Assembly (NCBI RefSeq): GCF_004000925.1
Contig: NZ_BIME01000005.1
Coordinates: 124,001-188,000, forward strand
Length of the DNA stretch: 64,000 nt
Source of the DNA: Paenibacillus illinoisensis NBRC 15959
Lineage (GTDB): Bacteria > Bacillota > Bacilli > Paenibacillales > Paenibacillaceae
Direction of reading: 5' to 3'
Shown here: positions 1 through 8,241 of the stretch, in pieces
Position numbering within the stretch: the first letter of the stretch is position 1
How the letters are laid out: each line of letters opens with the position of its first letter
Program-made: the position numbers and the translations under genes
Notes under the pieces: generated by a model
Database searches by the model: none
What the model was told of the DNA's origin: nothing
Seen by the model: the letters and a program-made list of their open reading frames with translations, nothing else

Positions 1-300
1 AGAGCTATCATCGCAAACAATAAAATTATTTCCGCAAAGAAAGAAGGCGTAAAGCTTTTCGGTAATCGCGTTGATGTTATCGTTCAAGGTAACCTGATTA
101 TTGATTCAGGAATCTCTGGTGTACTTGTGCAAGCTCATGGTGCAGGCACAATTGCAACAGGAATCATTGTTGTAGATAACATTATCCGTGATACCACAAA
201 ACAAACCGTTCGTGGCGTTGAGTTGGTAGCTAGTCAAGGTGGCGTTCTGGACACAGTTAACATTATCAACGAACGGAACCACGTATTAGGAGTTTCTTAA
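1..300 (+). CDS. Right-handed beta-helix protein, C-terminal fragment
   Basis: An open frame runs from base 1 to the TAA at 298-300 and gives 99 residues; the start lies outside the window. The sequence shows short repeating beta-strand units of the type IIANNKII, VIVQGNLIIDSG and IIVVDNIIRD, the pattern of right-handed parallel beta-helix (NosD/pectate-lyase-like) repeats. Such folds occur in phage tailspikes and in secreted carbohydrate-active proteins. It sits directly upstream of tail module A, where a PBSX-type locus would have sheath and tube genes, so it may be a tailspike of a preceding module or an unrelated gene. The catalytic role cannot be judged from the tail end alone. Confidence 0.6.
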   Translation, partial: RAIIANNKIISAKKEGVKLFGNRVDVIVQGNLIIDSGISGVLVQAHGAGTIATGIIVVDNIIRDTTKQTVRGVELVASQGGVLDTVNIINERNHVLGVS

Positions 301-346
301 TAAAAAAGATTATCAAGAGATGAATTGAACAAATGACTTAACAAGA

Positions 347-395
347 TAGGGACACACATGCAGGCTGAGGAATCTCGGTCTATTTGTTGTCCCTA
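347..395 (+). promoter_or_regulatory. Long-loop hairpin upstream of chaperone A
   Basis: TAGGGACA (347-354) pairs perfectly with TGTCCCTA (388-395). A small GAG-GAAT-CTC hairpin sits inside the loop. No T-run follows, so it is not a convincing terminator. It occupies the short gap between the beta-helix gene and chaperone A, a position comparable with the hairpin before chaperone B. A role in transcript processing or attenuation is inference. Confidence 0.35.
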
Positions 396-445
396 ATTGT
401 TGAGATGAGTTATCCAATTGTGAAATGAGAAGGAGACTGCACCCT

Positions 446-880
446 ATGAGTATGAATGAAAACATGTCCGAAGAACAGATTCTGGATCAGCTGTTTGAAG
501 CAGCAGAACGTTTGCCGGAAGAGAATGTGCGCATTCAGCGCCTGGATCTGCTGCTGACCCTGCGGGGACTGACGTCTTCGAAAGTGGATCAGATCCGAGA
601 ACGCTGTACCATCCGTAAAACGACCAAGGGCCGTACCGAGGAGAAGGTAGATACCGAAACATTTAACGCACTGCTGATCTCCGAAGCCACGGTGAAAATG
701 AATGTCCGCGGTCTGGAACTGTCCGGATGGGGAGATAACCGCATTACAGGTCGCATGAAGCTATCCGGTGGGGAACAGGCGGTTCGCCGCATGCTGCTCG
801 CAGGTGAACTGGATGCCGTAGGTGACAAGGTACTGGAGTTATCCGGCTTTGGTGTGGAGATTGAAGACCTAAAAAACTGA
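446..880 (+). CDS. xkdN: Tail assembly chaperone, XkdN-like (module A, short form)
   Basis: The 144-residue product corresponds to the PBSX XkdN family, which helps load the tape measure protein before tube polymerisation. The ATG at 446 is chosen because AAGGAG at 430-435 lies 10 bases upstream; the ATG at 425 has no ribosome binding site. The tail, LSGFGVEIEDLKN, resembles that of the module B copy (LNGFNQDMNELVDDVKN), so the two are paralogues. The gene ends in a slippery heptamer followed at once by its stop codon, and a -1 frame extension continues to 1038. The gene precedes the tape measure, the standard position for this family. Confidence 0.82.
   Translation: MSMNENMSEEQILDQLFEAAERLPEENVRIQRLDLLLTLRGLTSSKVDQIRERCTIRKTTKGRTEEKVDTETFNALLISEATVKMNVRGLELSGWGDNRITGRMKLSGGEQAVRRMLLAGELDAVGDKVLELSGFGVEIEDLKN
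871..877 (+). promoter_or_regulatory. -1 ribosomal frameshift site A_AAA_AAC (module A)
   Basis: The last codons of chaperone A read CTA AAA AAC TGA, which places the canonical X_XXY_YYZ heptamer A_AAA_AAC in register directly before the stop. Slipping one base back opens a frame of 53 codons. Programmed frameshifting between two chaperone products just upstream of the tape measure is conserved in tailed phages (lambda G/GT type). A downstream stimulatory structure was not resolved by eye. Confidence 0.8.
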
Positions 881-1038
881 TTCACTCCGGCGGGATGACC
901 ACGTTCCTGTATCACATGTGGGTTCGTCACCATCTTCGTCCCGGAGAGTTTTGGGCTTTACCACGAGGCGAACGCTCACTGTTGATTGCGTTCTCGGAAG
1001 AGGAGATGGCAGCGCTGACTTCGCAAATGAATCGATAA
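877..1038 (+). CDS. -1 frame extension of tail assembly chaperone (GT-like C-terminus, module A)
   Basis: Reading on in the -1 frame from base 877 gives 53 residues ending at TAA 1036-1038. It contains PGEFWALPRGERSLLIAFSEEEM, where a proline-glutamate turn is followed by an ER...L..FSEEE helix as in T-type chaperone extensions. There is no separate ribosome binding site at its beginning, which fits synthesis only as a fusion to the XkdN-like protein. The fused product would be about 197 residues. The stop lies 25 bases before the tape measure start. Confidence 0.72.
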   Translation: MIHSGGMTTFLYHMWVRHHLRPGEFWALPRGERSLLIAFSEEEMAALTSQMNR

Positions 1039-1063
1039 TTAGTTTGGACAGGAGGTGAAAGGA

Positions 1064-2875
1064 ATGGCAGAAATGATTGTGGGTTTATCCAAATCCAACG
1101 CGGAGATGCGTACGACTATCCGTTATCTGGATCAGATCCAGCGTTCGACCGAACGTCTGGGCAGGGTTCGATATCAGAGCCTGATTAAGGTGAATAATGA
1201 ACTGAGAACAACCGGACGCAGGCTGGAAAGCATCTATAGTACGGCTGTTCGATTGAGCAGGCTGCGAATCACACCGAAGATCGGGCTGGATGATCAATTA
1301 AGTCCGGCATTGGACCGTGCATTAGCGAAACTGAATAGTTTCCGTAACCAGATGGTGAAGGCTTCGGGAACGGTGTCGGTGGAGGTGAGGCAGAAGGTTG
1401 AAGTGGCGATGGGGAAAATGAGTCCGGCGAGCGGGCCTTCGCTGTCTCTGAACATTGGGAGCAACAATAATACGGTAAAGAATGTGGCGAAGGAAGAAGA
1501 GAAGAGCTGGGTAGAGAAGGCTAACACTTGGATGGACTTTGCTAATAATATTGCTGATCTTGCTGAAGCTCCGAATAAGGTAAAAGAAGCTTATGAAAAA
1601 CTGAAAGGTGTATTTTCTGGGAAAAAATCAAAAAAGAATGCATCCACAAACTCAACTACACAATGTTGCTGCTGCTCTGGCGGAAGCCTTGTGGGGAGGC
1701 TTTCAAAAGGCGGAGCTAAAGGCGGCAAAAACAAAAATGCAGTTGGTGGCAGTGCTAAAACGGTAGCCGCAACAGAGGGAGGAAAAAAAGGTCCTTACAA
1801 GAGCGGTTCCAAGTCCTACCAAGAACGTGCGACTGGAACTGTAAAAACGCCTGCTTCTGATCCTGCGAAAAAAATTATTACTAACATCTCTGGTGCAGAA
1901 GAGAAGAAGCTGAAAGTGGACTTTGATCAAAAACTAAATTCTAACCGATTCGGCTTCAGTGCAAATGTGCCCTCAGGATCGCCAATGTCCAATATGTCTT
2001 CTGGCAATGGTATGTTCAGCAAACTGAGCGGGGGACTCGCGAAGGGAGCGGGTAAACTTCTTGGACCAATTAGCATGCTTGCTGATGTAGCGAATGTTGC
2101 CACTGCTCCTCCTGAGGAACGAGGCAGAGCAGTCGGATCCATGATCGGTGGAACTGCTGGTACCGCGATTGGTAGCGCCATTGGCAGTTTTATTTTACCT
2201 GGGATCGGCACGTATATTGGGGGTGCATTAGGTGGATGGGCCGGCAGTTCCGCGGGAGGCTGGATCGGGGACAAAGCGAAAGATATTGGAAACTTTATGT
2301 CTAACGCCACGGAAGGTGCAGGTAAAGCGTTGTCGACTGCAGCCGATTTTGTTTCTGAAAAAACGAAGAGCATGGTGAGTGGCATATCCGATTTCTTCGG
2401 CTTTGGTTCCAAAAAAGAAGAAAAGAGCGTCTCAGCAACAACGGTTGCTAATCCAACTCCAGTACCTGCTGGTCCCTCGATTCCCCCGGCTTATATTCCA
2501 TCTGCGCTCACAATAACTGGGCCTATGGCTTATGCGAACAGCATGGGCGGTCAATCCACGACTGCCGCTCTTATGGGAACAAGTGTGATGCAGTCCCAAG
2601 CGATGGCCCTCGGCAATGGAGCTCAGACGAATGGCAAATCGTCTTCGATGACGGTACAAATTTCAGAAGACCAGATGAGCAGTCTGGCCGGTTACCTTAA
2701 GGATTTTAAAACCGAAACGACCAACCAGATCGCCGTCAACGTGCCTCAAGGGGCTGTGCAGGTGACTGTCCGTGAAAATGCCATCGACTACGATGCGATC
2801 ACACATCAAGTTGGACAGCGAATTTCGGGAGAGTTCCGCCGTGCCATGGAAAACCGTAAAACCATTATGGCCTAA
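1064..2875 (+). CDS. xkdO: Tail tape measure protein, XkdO-like (module A)
   Basis: This 603-residue protein sits between the chaperone and the LysM protein, the tape measure position. The ATG at 1064 follows GGAGGTG (1051-1057) by six bases; the in-frame GTG at 1055 lies inside that site. The N-terminal 120 residues are charged and helical. A low-complexity Gly/Lys/Ser stretch follows, including four consecutive cysteines (residues 201-204). Residues about 355-408 form a glycine-zipper stretch rich in GG, AIGS and GGW. The rule of roughly 1.5 angstrom per residue would give a tail near 90 nm. It is short for a tape measure and has little obvious similarity to the module B copy; the assignment rests largely on position. 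Confidence 0.7.
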   Translation: MAEMIVGLSKSNAEMRTTIRYLDQIQRSTERLGRVRYQSLIKVNNELRTTGRRLESIYSTAVRLSRLRITPKIGLDDQLSPALDRALAKLNSFRNQMVKASGTVSVEVRQKVEVAMGKMSPASGPSLSLNIGSNNNTVKNVAKEEEKSWVEKANTWMDFANNIADLAEAPNKVKEAYEKLKGVFSGKKSKKNASTNSTTQCCCCSGGSLVGRLSKGGAKGGKNKNAVGGSAKTVAATEGGKKGPYKSGSKSYQERATGTVKTPASDPAKKIITNISGAEEKKLKVDFDQKLNSNRFGFSANVPSGSPMSNMSSGNGMFSKLSGGLAKGAGKLLGPISMLADVANVATAPPEERGRAVGSMIGGTAGTAIGSAIGSFILPGIGTYIGGALGGWAGSSAGGWIGDKAKDIGNFMSNATEGAGKALSTAADFVSEKTKSMVSGISDFFGFGSKKEEKSVSATTVANPTPVPAGPSIPPAYIPSALTITGPMAYANSMGGQSTTAALMGTSVMQSQAMALGNGAQTNGKSSSMTVQISEDQMSSLAGYLKDFKTETTNQIAVNVPQGAVQVTVRENAIDYDAITHQVGQRISGEFRRAMENRKTIMA

Positions 2876-2893
2876 GCAGAAAGGAGGCCTGTT

Positions 2894-3559
2894 ATGAGTG
2901 TAATTAAAGACAATGTGGAAGGTATCCGAATGGAATTCACCCTGAAGGATGGAACAACATCGTTCCGATTCCCGGTGAAGCCGGAGGAGCTGACAATATC
3001 AAGGTCCAAAGGTTACGAAACGATCAATATGCTGGAGTATGGCGAGTTTGATTTTGCACAGGGAGAGAAGGTGAAGGAGATCACCTTCTCTTCTTTTTTT
3101 CCAAAAGAATATGACGCGTCCTATTGCATGTACGAGCCTGTACCTGATCCGCGGGTGGCGATGAATATCCTGAATACGTTTCTCGTATCCAAAAAACCAC
3201 TTCGTTTCATCATTTCCAACACAGGGGTGAACGTGCCGGTGTATCTCATCTCGCACAATACGACCTTCCGGGGCGGCGAGAGTGGGGATATTTATTTTGA
3301 CATCACGCTGCGCACCTGGCGGGATTCCAAAGTGGAGAAGGTTGGTGCGGCAACATCAGGAAGCAAGTCGGGTTCTCGTACCGATCTGAAAAAAAGCAGT
3401 AAGACGTACACCGTCAAATCTGGCGATTCGCTGTCCAAAATTGCAAAGCTTGAGCTGGGCAGCAGTTCCAAATGGAACGAGATCTACAAGCTCAACGCGA
3501 AAACCATTGGCAGTGATCCGAACCGGATCAAGCCCGGACAAAAGCTGGTGATGCCATGA
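2894..3559 (+). CDS. xkdP: LysM-containing tail/baseplate protein, XkdP-like (module A)
   Basis: The 221-residue protein has an N-terminal domain of the contractile-tail XkdP family (FRFPVKPEELTISRSKGYETINMLEYGE) and a C-terminal LysM domain at about residues 171-221 (TYTVKSGDSLSKIAK ... IKPGQKLVMP). In contractile systems such proteins join the tube end to the baseplate hub, and LysM modules bind glycan or serve as an adaptor. AAGGAGG lies just before the ATG. The last codons overlap the next gene in an ATGA junction, which indicates translational coupling. The module B copy at 13811 has the same architecture. Confidence 0.88.
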   Translation: MSVIKDNVEGIRMEFTLKDGTTSFRFPVKPEELTISRSKGYETINMLEYGEFDFAQGEKVKEITFSSFFPKEYDASYCMYEPVPDPRVAMNILNTFLVSKKPLRFIISNTGVNVPVYLISHNTTFRGGESGDIYFDITLRTWRDSKVEKVGAATSGSKSGSRTDLKKSSKTYTVKSGDSLSKIAKLELGSSSKWNEIYKLNAKTIGSDPNRIKPGQKLVMP

Positions 3560-4542
3560 CCTACAAGGTCATTGTGGACGACAAATATGACATCACCAAG
3601 CTGGTGGAGACGATTACGCTGAAGGACTCGCTGGACCAGATTGCGTATCAGGCCAACATTCGGCTGGCGGTGTCGGCTTCTTCCGGGTTGCCTGCGATAT
3701 CACCGGGGATGGCGGTGCGGATCAGTGGTGTTCCTTTTGGTGAAAAATCCATGGTTCATCTGCTGCATCCTGCGGTCATCTGGGAGGTGGAAAGCTCGAA
3801 CAGCGGCACCAAGCGGCTGTCTCTCACGGTGTACGACCGGATGATTTATCTGGAAAAATCGGAAGATGAGTTCCTCCTGCCCAAAGACCAAACCGCCACG
3901 CAGCGGCTCAAAACGTACGCCAAAGAGTGGGAAATTCCATATGGAACACTGCCAGACACCAAAACAAAACTGGGCAAAGCGGTGTATCGTTCGCAGACGA
4001 TCTTTTCGATGATGTTTGCGGATCTGAAGGAAACGGCTAAGTCTGGCGGAGACATGTATCATCCCCGGATGACACCTGGCGGACTGCAGCTGTTCAAGGT
4101 GGGCAGCAATGCGAAGGTGTACGAGCTGGATCGGCTGATCGATCTGACCCAGATGCGTACGCTTGAAGGTGCAGTCACCAAAGTTAAAGTCATGGCTGCA
4201 TCGGAATCCAGCAGCGGCAAGGAAGTTCCATCGAAAGTGCTGGCGATTGAGCAGGATGGTGTGGAGGAACTGGGCACCTTGCAAAAGCTGATCGAGGACG
4301 ATCAGGTCAAAACGGCGACGGCTGCCAAGAAGCTGGCGAAAAGCCGTCTGACAGGCATCCAGGAGACGTTTACCGTTTCCGCACCGGATGTGAACACGAT
4401 TCGCGCCGGCGATGCAGTATTGCTCAAAGGCCTGAAGCTGATCGTGATGTCCGTCAGTCGAGACTTATCGGTCGGGCCAGGTACGATGACGCTGGAGCTG
4501 GGTACGGCGGAGCTAGTGAAAAGGAGGTATTACCTTGAATAA
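3556..4542 (+). CDS. xkdQ: Baseplate hub protein, XkdQ / gpD-like (module A)
   Basis: The 328-residue product matches the XkdQ/YqbQ family, related to phage late-control protein D, which forms the hub under the tube and carries the spike. Recognisable segments are the N-terminal DDKYDITKLVETITLKDSLDQIAYQA strand region, the central YDRMIYLEKSEDEFL and the C-terminal IRAGDAVLLKGLKLIVMSVSRDL. It starts inside the stop of the LysM gene (ATGA) and ends inside the start of the DUF2577 gene, so the three are tightly coupled. Confidence 0.85.
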   Translation: MTYKVIVDDKYDITKLVETITLKDSLDQIAYQANIRLAVSASSGLPAISPGMAVRISGVPFGEKSMVHLLHPAVIWEVESSNSGTKRLSLTVYDRMIYLEKSEDEFLLPKDQTATQRLKTYAKEWEIPYGTLPDTKTKLGKAVYRSQTIFSMMFADLKETAKSGGDMYHPRMTPGGLQLFKVGSNAKVYELDRLIDLTQMRTLEGAVTKVKVMAASESSSGKEVPSKVLAIEQDGVEELGTLQKLIEDDQVKTATAAKKLAKSRLTGIQETFTVSAPDVNTIRAGDAVLLKGLKLIVMSVSRDLSVGPGTMTLELGTAELVKRRYYLE

Positions 4543-4945
4543 GGAAGATCCGTATGGGCATTTTGCCGAAGTCATGCGGGGCGCGATGAGTACGCATACC
4601 CGTCAGGCCGTGAGCGGTATGGGCGCGGTGCTGGGGACAATGACGTCGTCCGGCGTGAAGCTGGATGATTTCAAGCACGAAGTGCAGGACTATCTCGTGG
4701 CCGAGCTGCCGGGCACGCTTGGATTGCCGGAGCGCGAGGCTGTTGGCGCGATCTCCGGGATACCTGACGTGGCGAATGGCGGAACGACGGGCACGGGAAG
4801 GTTTCTTTTGCAAGAAGAGGAAGTGGAGGAGGCAGTGTGGTCTCTGGGGAAAGGCTTGAAGGCTGGGGACCGTGTGCTGGCGATGCGGGTGAATGGCGGT
4901 AACGACATTGTGGTGCTGTGTAAGGTGGTGAGTGCGAATGCCTAG
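4535..4945 (+). CDS. xkdR: DUF2577 baseplate protein, XkdR-like (module A)
   Basis: The 136-residue protein follows the hub gene, the usual place of DUF2577/XkdR proteins, which have an OB-like fold linked to the central spike. The start is a TTG at 4535, supported by AAGGAGG (4521-4527) seven bases upstream. The C-terminus (LKAGDRVLAMRVNGGNDIVVLCKVV) matches that of the shorter 85-residue module B copy (WTVGDHVLLLRVQGGDSFVVLDRLV). The module A form is longer by an N-terminal segment and an internal Gly/Thr-rich stretch. Confidence 0.8.
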   Translation: MNKEDPYGHFAEVMRGAMSTHTRQAVSGMGAVLGTMTSSGVKLDDFKHEVQDYLVAELPGTLGLPEREAVGAISGIPDVANGGTTGTGRFLLQEEEVEEAVWSLGKGLKAGDRVLAMRVNGGNDIVVLCKVVSANA

Positions 4946-5393
4946 TTTGTTCCCGGAAACGGGTGTGGTCTGGGGAGATGAAGAGGACCTGTCTGGTGCG
5001 GTTTCGGAAGAGGTACGCTTTGGACGAAGCTGGCGATTCGATTACGATGCAGGGGATTTTGTGCTGACCCCAAGTGGCAAAGTGGCTGCGGCAGGTCCGC
5101 AGGAAGCCTGGGTGCAGTGGTGCATCAAGGCGGTGAAGACGCCGCGGTACAGACATGTGATTTACTCCCGGAACTATGGCTCGGAGCTGGAAGAACTGGT
5201 GGGTCAGGGGGACAGCCGGGGTGTGATGGAAAGTGAGATTACTCGGATGGTGACGGAGACGCTGTTGGCGGATCCACGCACGGATTCGGTAGACCAGTTC
5301 ACCTTCGATTGGAATCTAGAGCAGTGCATGTTCTCATGCCGGGTAGCGAGTGTACAGGAAGAGATGTTTATTCTGGAAAGTGAGGTGATCTGA
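4938..5393 (+). CDS. xkdS: DUF2634 sheath-initiator-like protein, XkdS (module A)
   Basis: The 151-residue protein contains the family core AVKTPRYRHVIYSRNYGSELEELVGQ followed by ESEITRMVTETLLADPRTDSVDQF. DUF2634/XkdS proteins are the gp25/W-type component that nucleates sheath assembly at the baseplate. The ATG at 4938 is preferred over the GTG at 4932 because AAGGTGG lies about nine bases upstream. The gene overlaps the end of the preceding one. Presence of a sheath initiator implies that module A works with a sheath even though none is encoded next to it in this window. Confidence 0.85.
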   Translation: MPSLFPETGVVWGDEEDLSGAVSEEVRFGRSWRFDYDAGDFVLTPSGKVAAAGPQEAWVQWCIKAVKTPRYRHVIYSRNYGSELEELVGQGDSRGVMESEITRMVTETLLADPRTDSVDQFTFDWNLEQCMFSCRVASVQEEMFILESEVI

Positions 5394-5397
5394 CGGG

Positions 5398-6537
5398 ATG
5401 GCTGAGATTCCGCGTTATTTGGAGGACCAGACGGAGGAACAGATTATGCAGCGCATGCTGGATCGTCTGCCCGCGGATCTGGATAAGTCGGAGGGATCGT
5501 TTCTGTGGGATGCGGAGGCTCCGGTTGCGTTTATGCTGTCTGAGGCGGCGCTGTGGGCGCAGGAGCTACTTCGGCGAGGGTTTGCCAGTACGGCTGCGAG
5601 CAGTGACCCGAATTTTCGTTCGGAAGAGCTGGATCTGCGGGCGGGAGAGCATGGCATTACCCGGCGTGCCGCTGTGGCGGCACAAGGTACGGTGAGGTTC
5701 ACGGGTACACCGGGGAAAGTGGTGCCAGCGGGTACAGTTGTGGCTACGCTCGCGGATGAAGTATCTGGTGAAGCTTCGCTGGAATACGAGACCGTTGGGA
5801 GCGTAGAGCTTGGAGAAGATGGATTCGGTGTGGTTGGTGTGCGGGCGCTCGTTGCAGGAAAAGAGAGCAATGTGCCCGCAGGCACCGTGACCGTGCTCTC
5901 TACACCGGTAAGTGGCGTGACGTCTGTGGTGAACAAGGAGGTTATCAAAGGCGGTGCGGACATCGAGGGGGATACGGCGCTGCTGGAACGCTTTTATGCC
6001 AAAGTCCGCAACCAGGGGACAAGCGGCAACAAGGCACAGTATGTGCAATGGGCTAGTGAAGTGCCTGGTGTTGGCGCAACACGTGTAATTCCGTTATGGC
6101 AGGGGCCGGGCACGGTAGGACTGTATCTGCTGGATACGGACAAACGTGCTGCAGGCAGCGATCTGGTGGCGGCCGTGCAGAAGTATGTGGACCCGACGCA
6201 GGATGGTCAAGGTGAAGGCGTTGCCCCGGCAGGTCCGGTGGTGTCGGTCATGCCAGCCGAGGAAGTGCCCATGAACATTGAGGTGAAGCTGACGCTGGCG
6301 AGTGATGCAACCTTGGCGGATGTCCGAACATTAATCGAACGCGGGGTGACCGCGTACCTGAAGCAGCTCGCTTTTGCCGATCCACTTGTGCGCTACACCC
6401 GTATTGCAGCAATTTTGCTCGACATTCCGCCGATTGTCGACTATTCGGAGCTTACCGTAAACGGCGTGAGTGACCAGAATATCGAGATGACCGCGAGTCA
6501 AGTGGCGGTACTGGGGACGGTGGATGTACATGAGTAG
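5398..6537 (+). CDS. xkdT: Baseplate J-like wedge protein, XkdT (module A)
   Basis: The 379-residue protein is a baseplate J family member, which forms the wedge ring around the hub. Diagnostic segments are the opening EEQIMQRMLDRLPADLDKSEGSFLWDAEAP, the middle NQGTSGNKAQYVQWASEVPGVGATRVIPLWQGPGTV and the end LAFADPLVRYTRIAAILLDIPPIVDYSELTVNG. All have close counterparts in the module B copy at 16197, so the wedge is the best conserved gene between the modules. It follows the DUF2634 stop by four bases. Confidence 0.92.
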   Translation: MAEIPRYLEDQTEEQIMQRMLDRLPADLDKSEGSFLWDAEAPVAFMLSEAALWAQELLRRGFASTAASSDPNFRSEELDLRAGEHGITRRAAVAAQGTVRFTGTPGKVVPAGTVVATLADEVSGEASLEYETVGSVELGEDGFGVVGVRALVAGKESNVPAGTVTVLSTPVSGVTSVVNKEVIKGGADIEGDTALLERFYAKVRNQGTSGNKAQYVQWASEVPGVGATRVIPLWQGPGTVGLYLLDTDKRAAGSDLVAAVQKYVDPTQDGQGEGVAPAGPVVSVMPAEEVPMNIEVKLTLASDATLADVRTLIERGVTAYLKQLAFADPLVRYTRIAAILLDIPPIVDYSELTVNGVSDQNIEMTASQVAVLGTVDVHE

Positions 6538-7123
6538 TCTGCCGGGGGTTGTGGCTACTACACTCACAAGCCCGAAGGGAAAAGAGCTGTTCTCGTATTT
6601 GCCGAGCTATTATGAGACTTCGCGCGTTATGCAGGCGGATATGCAGTCCAAAGGTACCGAGTTGGATCTGCTGTATCAGGCACTGGATGAAACATTGGAT
6701 CAGTTTTTTGTCCGTACGGCGACGTGGGGATTGGACTTCTGGGAGCAGGAGCTTGGCCTTGAGACAGACAGACTCAAACCCGTGGATCAGCGACGTGCCG
6801 TGGTGGAGTCGAAGCTGCGCGGTGCGGGGACATTTTCCGGAAGACTTGTTGCGAATGTGGCTGAGGCGTACGCCGGAGGCAAGGTGGATGTGACGTTTCA
6901 ACCGGAGGCGTGGAGCTTTACGGTGAGCTTTGTGGATACGATGGGCATCCCGCCCAATATTGATGATCTCAAACGCGCGATTGATGAACTGAAACCGGCC
7001 CACATGGCCGTGGAGTATGAATATCGCTATCTGATCTGGGACGATCTGGACAACAAACAGATGACCTGGGATGAACTTGATGCCGCGTCCCTGACGTGGA
7101 ATGAACTGGAGGTGTGGGCGTAA
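6530..7123 (+). CDS. xkdU: DUF2313 tail protein, XkdU / gpI-like (module A)
   Basis: This protein of about 197 residues matches the DUF2313 (YmfQ/XkdU, P2 gpI-like) family, which links the wedge to the fibres. Conserved pieces are LFSYLPSYYETSRVMQADMQSKGTELDLLYQALDETLDQFF and the end DDLKRAIDELKPAHMAVEYEYRY. The start at 6530 overlaps the preceding gene; 6524 is an alternative two codons earlier. The C-terminal 25 residues form an imperfect repeat (MTWDELDAASLTWNELEVW) absent from the module B copy. Confidence 0.85.
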   Translation: MSSLPGVVATTLTSPKGKELFSYLPSYYETSRVMQADMQSKGTELDLLYQALDETLDQFFVRTATWGLDFWEQELGLETDRLKPVDQRRAVVESKLRGAGTFSGRLVANVAEAYAGGKVDVTFQPEAWSFTVSFVDTMGIPPNIDDLKRAIDELKPAHMAVEYEYRYLIWDDLDNKQMTWDELDAASLTWNELEVWA

Positions 7124-8241
7124 TGCCACAAGAAACGGATCGACTGAAATTACCTCTGCCCTTGGGTAACGAGAACGTAACCCGGGAGAGTATTAATGGG
7201 ATTTTTGAAAAGATTGATGCAGGTGTTGCGACACAAGAAGATTTGGATACGCTTCGTGAAGCGGTGAGCAAGATGGATATTCCTGATGCGTCTTTGACGC
7301 AGAAGGGGAAGGTGCAGTTGTCTAGTAAGACGGATGGTACGTCTGAGGCGATGGCGGCGACGGAAAAGGCGGTTAGGGATGCAAGGGTGGCGGCTGTTAG
7401 TGCAGCGGCTACAGATGCAACCAACAAGGCTAGTACAGTTATATCTGATGCAAAAAGGTATTCTGACGGGCTTGTCGGGGAATTATTTAATCTCCAGACA
7501 AGCGCCAAAAATAACACTGTTGCTGCTATAAATGAGCTTTTTCAATCTGGCGTTAGTGCAAAGCAATTAATAGTGGATGCCATTAACGTCAAAGGAGGTA
7601 ATGCATCCACTGAGGATACGTGGGCAGTAGTATCTTCAAAAGTTAATTTACTCACTAACGGAGAAATAGAACGACTTGGAGAGTTCTCTACACCGACTAC
7701 AGGAACGGATTGGACGCTCGTAACAATAGACACCGACAGTGGATTTTATTATTTGGATATTTTCGTGGGTGCTGGATGGGATATTTCAAGATCAATTATT
7801 ATCCCTACTATATTTTCTACAAATTGGACGGGTCAACGTAGTTATCAATGGATTAATAGTTCTACTGTTAGGGTATGGACCGGTAAATATGGAAACACAG
7901 ATGCAACTTATGCAAAGTTTAGAATCGCAACGATGAAAAATTATAAATCAATGCAGCAAGGATTTACACAAGTAGATAGCGGAATAGCATCCGTTTCAGT
8001 TCCAATAAGAGCAGTTAATATTGCTAACAGTATAATTTTCTGGGGCATTGCACATGGGACAACAGCAGGCGGACAAGCAATATCTAGTATCAGGCCCTCC
8101 TTTATTAACAGTACAAGTTTGAAAATTAATGGTATTTCAGCTTCTTATTTTCAAAAAGTATCATGGTTCGTTGTTGAATTTTATAACCCTGTTTCTGCAT
8201 CAATTTTTGATTTGTTAAGAACTGCTCAAAGTCCATTTTAA
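7123..8241 (+). CDS. Tail fibre protein (module A)
   Basis: The 372-residue protein begins at the ATG at 7123, after GGAGGTG at 7108-7114; it overlaps the previous stop by one base (TAATG). It has a fibre N-terminus (RESINGIFEKIDAGVATQEDL) and a phage fibre repeat of the LTQKGKVQLSSKTDGTSEAMAATEKAV type. A segment DAINVKGGNASTEDTWAVVSSKV follows, the gdT.a.v..kI motif common in Bacillales fibres. The C-terminal half, from about base 7500, is more AT-rich than the genes before it and is probably the receptor-binding part. It is much shorter than fibre B and shares little with it beyond short motifs. Confidence 0.82.
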   Translation: MPQETDRLKLPLPLGNENVTRESINGIFEKIDAGVATQEDLDTLREAVSKMDIPDASLTQKGKVQLSSKTDGTSEAMAATEKAVRDARVAAVSAAATDATNKASTVISDAKRYSDGLVGELFNLQTSAKNNTVAAINELFQSGVSAKQLIVDAINVKGGNASTEDTWAVVSSKVNLLTNGEIERLGEFSTPTTGTDWTLVTIDTDSGFYYLDIFVGAGWDISRSIIIPTIFSTNWTGQRSYQWINSSTVRVWTGKYGNTDATYAKFRIATMKNYKSMQQGFTQVDSGIASVSVPIRAVNIANSIIFWGIAHGTTAGGQAISSIRPSFINSTSLKINGISASYFQKVSWFVVEFYNPVSASIFDLLRTAQSPF

